Part shown: in pieces, positions 60,390 through 64,000 of the stretch
How positions within the stretch are numbered: position 1 is the first letter of the stretch
Layout of the letters: each line of letters opens with the position of its first letter
Origin: Sphingobium herbicidovorans
GTDB lineage: Bacteria; Pseudomonadota; Alphaproteobacteria; Sphingomonadales; Sphingomonadaceae
Assembly (NCBI RefSeq): GCF_002080435.1
Contig: NZ_CP020540.1
Span: forward strand, 124,001-188,000
DNA length: 64,000 nucleotides
Direction: 5' to 3'
Position numbers and translations under genes: made by a program
The notes under the pieces: generated by a model
Told to the model about the DNA's origin: nothing
What the model saw: only the letters and a program-made list of their open reading frames with translations
Database searches by the model: none

Positions 60390-63300
60390 TCAGCCCAATA
60401 CCAGCAGCAAGTCCTTCGCGTCGACCGATTGCCCGGCGCGCACCACCAGTTCGCCGACGATCCCATCGCGCGGGGCGAGGATGGCGGTTTCCATCTTCAT
60501 CGCCTCGAGGGTGAGCAGCAGCTCGCCGACCGACACTTTCTGGCCCTGCCGCACGCCGAGCGCGCTGACCACACCGGGCATCGGCGCCGCGATCTGGTTT
60601 TCGTCCGCGCAATCGGCGACGCGGCGGCTGGCCTTTCTAGGGCCATGACGACGGTCGGCCACCGCGACCACCCGGGGCTGTCCGTTGAGTTCGAAGAACA
60701 GGCGGACCATGCCGTCTTCCTCAACCTCGCCGATCGCTGTCAGTTGGATCACCAAAGTCTTGCCCTGTTCGATCGTGATGTTGGCCTCTTCGCCCGGCTG
60801 CATGCCATAGAAGAAGATCGGGGTAGGCAGCGCGGAGACCGGCCCGAACCGCCGCCGCGCCTCGGCGAAGGCGGTGAACACCTTGGGATACATCAGATAG
60901 CTGGCGAAGTCGGCATCGCTTAAGCTGCGATCACACTGCGCCTCCGCTTCCGCTCGGCTCGCCGCGAGGTCCTGCTCGCCGAGCTGGCTGGCCGGCCGCA
61001 CGGTAATCGGCGACGCCTCGCCGAGCACGCGCTCCTGCAAAGCCTTCGGCCACCCACCCGGCGGCTGACCGAGGTCACCCCGTAGCATCTCGATGACCGA
61101 GGACGGGAAAGCGATGTCCTTGGCCGGGTCGAGCACATCCTCTGGGGTCAGATCCTGCGCGACCATCATCAGCGCCATATCGCCGACGACCTTCGATGAG
61201 GGCGTGACCTTGACGATGTCGCCGAACAGCAGATTGGCGTCGTGGTACGCCTTGGCCACTTCGTGCCAGCGCGTATCGAGCCCGAGGCTGCGCGCCTGCT
61301 CCTTGAGATTGGTGAACTGTCCGCCGGGCATTTCGTGGAAGTAAACCTCCGAGGCGCCCGAGCGCAGGTCGCTCTCGAAGGCCGCGTACTGGCTGCGCAC
61401 CGCCTCCCAGTAGAAGCTGATCTGGCGGAATGCGTGGGCGGCAATGCCGGTGTCCCGCTCGGTGTGCTTCACGCCTTCGACCAGAGCTCCGAGGCAGGGC
61501 TGAGAAGTGGTGCCGCTCATCGCGTCCATCGCCGCGTCGATGCTGTCGGCACCGGCGTCGATCGCGGCCAGCAGCGTCGCTGCGCCCATGCCCGAGGTGT
61601 CATGGGTGTGGAGGGCAATCGGCAGGTCGGTAACCTCGCGCAGCGCCTTGAACAGGACCGTGGCAGCCGCAGGCTTGAGCAAGCCGGCCATGTCCTTGAC
61701 TGCCAGCATCTGGCACCCGGCGGCTTCAAGCTGGCGGGCGAGATTGACGTAGTAGTCGAGGCTGTACTTGGGCCGGCTCGGGTCGATGATATTGCCGGTG
61801 TAGCACAGCGCGCCCTGGGCGATCTTGCCGCTGTCCACCACGGCATCGATGGCGACGCGCATGTTTTCGACCCAGTTTAGGCAGTCGAACACGCGGAACA
61901 CGTCGATTCCCTTGGCCGCCTCGGCGATGAAGTGGCGCACGACATTGTCGGGGTAGTTGGTGTAGCCCACGCCGTTCGCGCCGCGCAGCAGCATCTGGGT
62001 AAGCAGGTTAGGCGCGGCTTCGCGGATCGCGTAGAGGCGCTCCCACGGATCCTCGGACAGGAAGCGCATGGCAACGTCGAATGTCGCCCCACCCCAGCAT
62101 TCGAGGCTCAGCAGTTGGGGCACGAGGCGCGCATAAGCCGGCGCGATCGCAACCATGTCGGCCGTGCGCATGCGGGTGGCGAGGAGCGACTGGTGGGCAT
62201 CGCGCATCGTCGTATCCGTGAGCAGCGGGCGCTCCTGCGCGCGGACCCAGCGCGACAAACCCCAGGCGCCCTCGCGTTCGAGGATCTGCCGGGTGCCGTC
62301 GGGCACGGGGCCGGAAACCGCCGGAACCTTCGGCGGCTTGGCATGTGCCGGCGGCTTGTTGCGGCCCTTCACGTCCGGGTGACCGTTGACGGTGACATCG
62401 GCGATGTAGGTCAGCAGCCGGGTGGCCCGGTCGCGCTTGCGGCCGAGCGTCATCAGGCCCGGGGTCTCGTCGATGAACCGGGTGGTGTAGCGGTTGGCCA
62501 AGAACTCCGGGTGGGTCAGCACGTTCTCGAGAAACGGCAGGTTGGTGGCCACGCCACGAATGCGGTATTCCCGCAAGGAGCGCACCATCCGCGCTACGAC
62601 TTCGTGCGGCGTCGGTGCCCAGGCGGTCACCTTCTCGAGCAGCGGATCGTAGTGACGGGTGACCACCGCGCCGGCGTAGGCCGTGCCGCCGTCCACTCGC
62701 ACGCCATAGCCGAAAGCGCCGCGATACGCGGTGATCCTGCCGTAGTCGGGAATGAAGTTGTTGGCAGGGTCCTCGGTGGTGATCCGGCACTGGAGGGCGT
62801 GTCCGGACAAAGCGATTCCGGACTGAGGCGGCACCCCGGTCTCCGCGGCGACACCGAGCCGGCCACCTTCCGCGATCCGGATCTGCGCCTTCACGACGTC
62901 AATGCCGGTGACCATCTCGGTCACGGTGTGCTCGACCTGGATGCGCGGATTGACCTCGATGAAGTAGAAGGCCCCATCAGCCTCATCCATCAGGAACTCG
63001 ACCGTGCCGGCTCCCACGTAGTTCGTGGCCGCGCCGATCTTGAGTGCCGCCTCGCACAGCGCCTGCCTCGCGGACTCGTCGAGATAAGGCGCCGGCGCCC
63101 GTTCGATCACCTTCTGGTTGCGCCGTTGGATCGAGCAATCGCGTTCGAACAAGTGGAACAGGTTGCCGTGGCTGTCGCCGAGCAGCTGAACCTCGACATG
63201 GCGGGCCCGGCGGATCAGTTTCTCGAGATAGACCTCGTCACGACCGAACGCAGCCTTCGCCTCGCGCTTTCCTGAGCGCACGGCCTCGATCAGGCCCGCT

Positions 63301-63836
63301 TCGTCCTCGATCGGCCGCATGCCGCGACCGCCGCCGCCCCAGCTGGCCTTGAGCATCAGGGGATAGCCAATCTCACGGGCGATTTGGCGGATCGCTTCGT
63401 CGTCGTCCGGCAAAGGATCGGAGGCGGGGACGACGCGCACGTGGGCTGCGATCGCGATCTTCCGGGCTGACACCTTGTCGCCAAGCTGCCGCATCGTCTC
63501 GGGTCTAGGCCCGATGAAGAGCAGCCCGGCCGCGGCGCAGGCCTCGGCGAAGTCGGGGTTCTCCGATAGGAAGCCGTAGCCGGGATGAATCGCATCCACC
63601 TTGGCCCGCTTCGCGATATCGATAATCCGCGCCCCATCGAGATAAGCCGCGATCGGGCCGGCACACTCACCGAGATGATAGGCCTCGTCAGCCTTGAACC
63701 GGTGGAGCGACAGCTTGTCTTCCTCGGCAAAGACCGCGACAGTCTGGATGCCGAGCTCGGTTGCCGCGCGGAAGACGCGGATCGCAATCTCGCTGCGATT
63801 GGCAACGAGGATTCGGCCAATTGAATTTGCTGACAT
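60390..63836 (-). CDS. pyc: Pyruvate carboxylase
   Basis: This 1148-residue biotin enzyme is complete. The biotin carboxylase domain occupies residues 1 to about 460 (ILVANRSEIAIRVFRAATEL, HPGYGFLSENPDFAEACAAA, SWGGGGRGMRPIEDEAGL, FIEVNPRIQVEHTVTE). The pyruvate carboxyltransferase barrel spans about 530-800 (LTDTTMRDAHQSLLATRM, LECWGGATFDVAMRFL, MLAVKDMAGLLKP). The PYC/OADA conserved domain and the C-terminal biotinyl domain, with Lys1114 in EAMKM, follow. It makes oxaloacetate from pyruvate, bicarbonate and ATP. Being anaplerotic, it may be a housekeeping gene, but it would also use pyruvate from citramalyl-CoA cleavage upstream. The stop lies close to IS debris. Confidence 0.93.
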   Translation of the reverse strand: MSANSIGRILVANRSEIAIRVFRAATELGIQTVAVFAEEDKLSLHRFKADEAYHLGECAGPIAAYLDGARIIDIAKRAKVDAIHPGYGFLSENPDFAEACAAAGLLFIGPRPETMRQLGDKVSARKIAIAAHVRVVPASDPLPDDDEAIRQIAREIGYPLMLKASWGGGGRGMRPIEDEAGLIEAVRSGKREAKAAFGRDEVYLEKLIRRARHVEVQLLGDSHGNLFHLFERDCSIQRRNQKVIERAPAPYLDESARQALCEAALKIGAATNYVGAGTVEFLMDEADGAFYFIEVNPRIQVEHTVTEMVTGIDVVKAQIRIAEGGRLGVAAETGVPPQSGIALSGHALQCRITTEDPANNFIPDYGRITAYRGAFGYGVRVDGGTAYAGAVVTRHYDPLLEKVTAWAPTPHEVVARMVRSLREYRIRGVATNLPFLENVLTHPEFLANRYTTRFIDETPGLMTLGRKRDRATRLLTYIADVTVNGHPDVKGRNKPPAHAKPPKVPAVSGPVPDGTRQILEREGAWGLSRWVRAQERPLLTDTTMRDAHQSLLATRMRTADMVAIAPAYARLVPQLLSLECWGGATFDVAMRFLSEDPWERLYAIREAAPNLLTQMLLRGANGVGYTNYPDNVVRHFIAEAAKGIDVFRVFDCLNWVENMRVAIDAVVDSGKIAQGALCYTGNIIDPSRPKYSLDYYVNLARQLEAAGCQMLAVKDMAGLLKPAAATVLFKALREVTDLPIALHTHDTSGMGAATLLAAIDAGADSIDAAMDAMSGTTSQPCLGALVEGVKHTERDTGIAAHAFRQISFYWEAVRSQYAAFESDLRSGASEVYFHEMPGGQFTNLKEQARSLGLDTRWHEVAKAYHDANLLFGDIVKVTPSSKVVGDMALMMVAQDLTPEDVLDPAKDIAFPSSVIEMLRGDLGQPPGGWPKALQERVLGEASPITVRPASQLGEQDLAASRAEAEAQCDRSLSDADFASYLMYPKVFTAFAEARRRFGPVSALPTPIFFYGMQPGEEANITIEQGKTLVIQLTAIGEVEEDGMVRLFFELNGQPRVVAVADRRHGPRKASRRVADCADENQIAAPMPGVVSALGVRQGQKVSVGELLLTLEAMKMETAILAPRDGIVGELVVRAGQSVDAKDLLLVLG

Positions 63837-63876
63837 CCCTCAGGTACTCCAAAATCTGCTCTGACGTTCCTGCGCC

Positions 63877-63990
63877 GCACTAGCTCAGGGTAGTGCGCCC
63901 CAAAGTTAAATGTGATGTCATCGCTATCTTTCTTGTGTATCGGCGGTTCGCAATATCATAGTTCATGGAATAGCGTGGATCGAAGGTCAT
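63877..63990 (-). CDS. Small ORF (36 residues) with strong ribosome-binding site upstream of pyc
   Basis: ATG 63990 is preceded by GGAGGT at ideal spacing, and the frame runs 36 codons (MTFDPRYSMNYDIANRRYTR at the start) to a TAG at 63877. It ends 40 bases before the pyc start. It may be a leader peptide, a small protein, or the truncated end of a larger gene. I recognise no family. The strong site makes expression plausible. Confidence 0.4.
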
Positions 63991-64000
63991 GTTGACCTCC

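Noticed and set aside
61932..63275. 447-codon plus-strand frame opposite pyruvate carboxylase
   Set aside because: Entirely inside the antisense of a strongly conserved biotin enzyme. No domain or ribosome-binding site supports it.
1..64000. CRISPR array, rRNA or tRNA genes
   Set aside because: On reading through the intergenic stretches I saw no regularly spaced repeats, no rRNA-like sequence and no convincing tRNA cloverleaf. A dedicated scan was not possible.

Overview
The window is high-GC DNA (about 60-65 % by eye) that reads like an accessory catabolic region of an alphaproteobacterium, most likely a sphingomonad. The pointers are a sphingomonad-style TonB-dependent receptor (47721-50240), an abundance of acyl-CoA dehydrogenases, SDRs, crotonases and CoA-transferases, a Rieske oxygenase, IS66 and IS630 elements, and many tightly overlapping operons. 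I saw no rRNA, tRNA or CRISPR array. The taxonomic call is inference.

Layout. (1) 1-2469: end of an ADP-forming acyl-CoA synthetase and an SDR. (2) 2735-6366, minus strand: a decayed electron-transfer-flavoprotein beta gene, an orphan cytochrome-oxidase subunit III/IV pair, glyoxalase I, an alpha/beta hydrolase and a DUF1330 protein. (3) 6825-15683, plus strand: a membrane protein, an amidohydrolase, an AMP-forming acyl-CoA ligase overlapping a thiolase-fold protein that lacks the catalytic cysteines, its DUF35 partner, a nitroreductase, a PaaG-like isomerase and an alpha-methylacyl-CoA racemase. (4) An IS630 element (15723-16775) sits between this block and the next. (5) 16783-39055: a 22-kb co-directional minus-strand block of beta-oxidation-type genes. 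It holds five acyl-CoA dehydrogenase genes (one a double-length fusion, two an alpha/beta-like pair), two crotonases (one frameshifted), two SDRs, a thiolase, an acyl-CoA ligase, a nitronate-monooxygenase-family protein, a Rieske oxygenase paired with a DUF3237 protein, an indolepyruvate ferredoxin oxidoreductase, a GlcD-type FAD oxidase and glyoxalase II. A divergent AraC-type regulator (39330-40298) borders it.

(6) 40300-42860 is a graveyard of IS66 remnants. (7) 42860-50240: a flavin-dependent LLM monooxygenase, two VOC-family proteins, an SDR and a TonB receptor. (8) 50381-59256: an IclR-type regulator divergent from a four-gene operon that I read as mesaconyl-CoA C1:C4 transferase, methylsuccinyl-CoA dehydrogenase, mesaconyl-C4-CoA/itaconyl-CoA hydratase and citramalyl-CoA lyase, followed by a GMC oxidoreductase and an MFS transporter. 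(9) 59661-60178: nested IS66/IS630 debris. (10) 60390-63836: pyruvate carboxylase, preceded by a small ORF with a strong ribosome-binding site.

How it may fit together (inference): blocks 3 and 5 look like activation, racemisation and beta-oxidation of methyl-branched or alicyclic acids, such as isoprenoid or steroid-like side chains and rings, with the DUF35-thiolase pair as a possible retro-aldol chain-cleaving enzyme. Block 8 could finish a methyl-branched C5 unit: methylsuccinyl-CoA to mesaconyl-C1-CoA to mesaconyl-C4-CoA to citramalyl-CoA to acetyl-CoA plus pyruvate. Pyruvate carboxylase could then send the pyruvate to oxaloacetate. The combination of an ethylmalonyl-CoA-pathway dehydrogenase with 3-hydroxypropionate-bicycle enzymes in one operon is the most interesting single observation.
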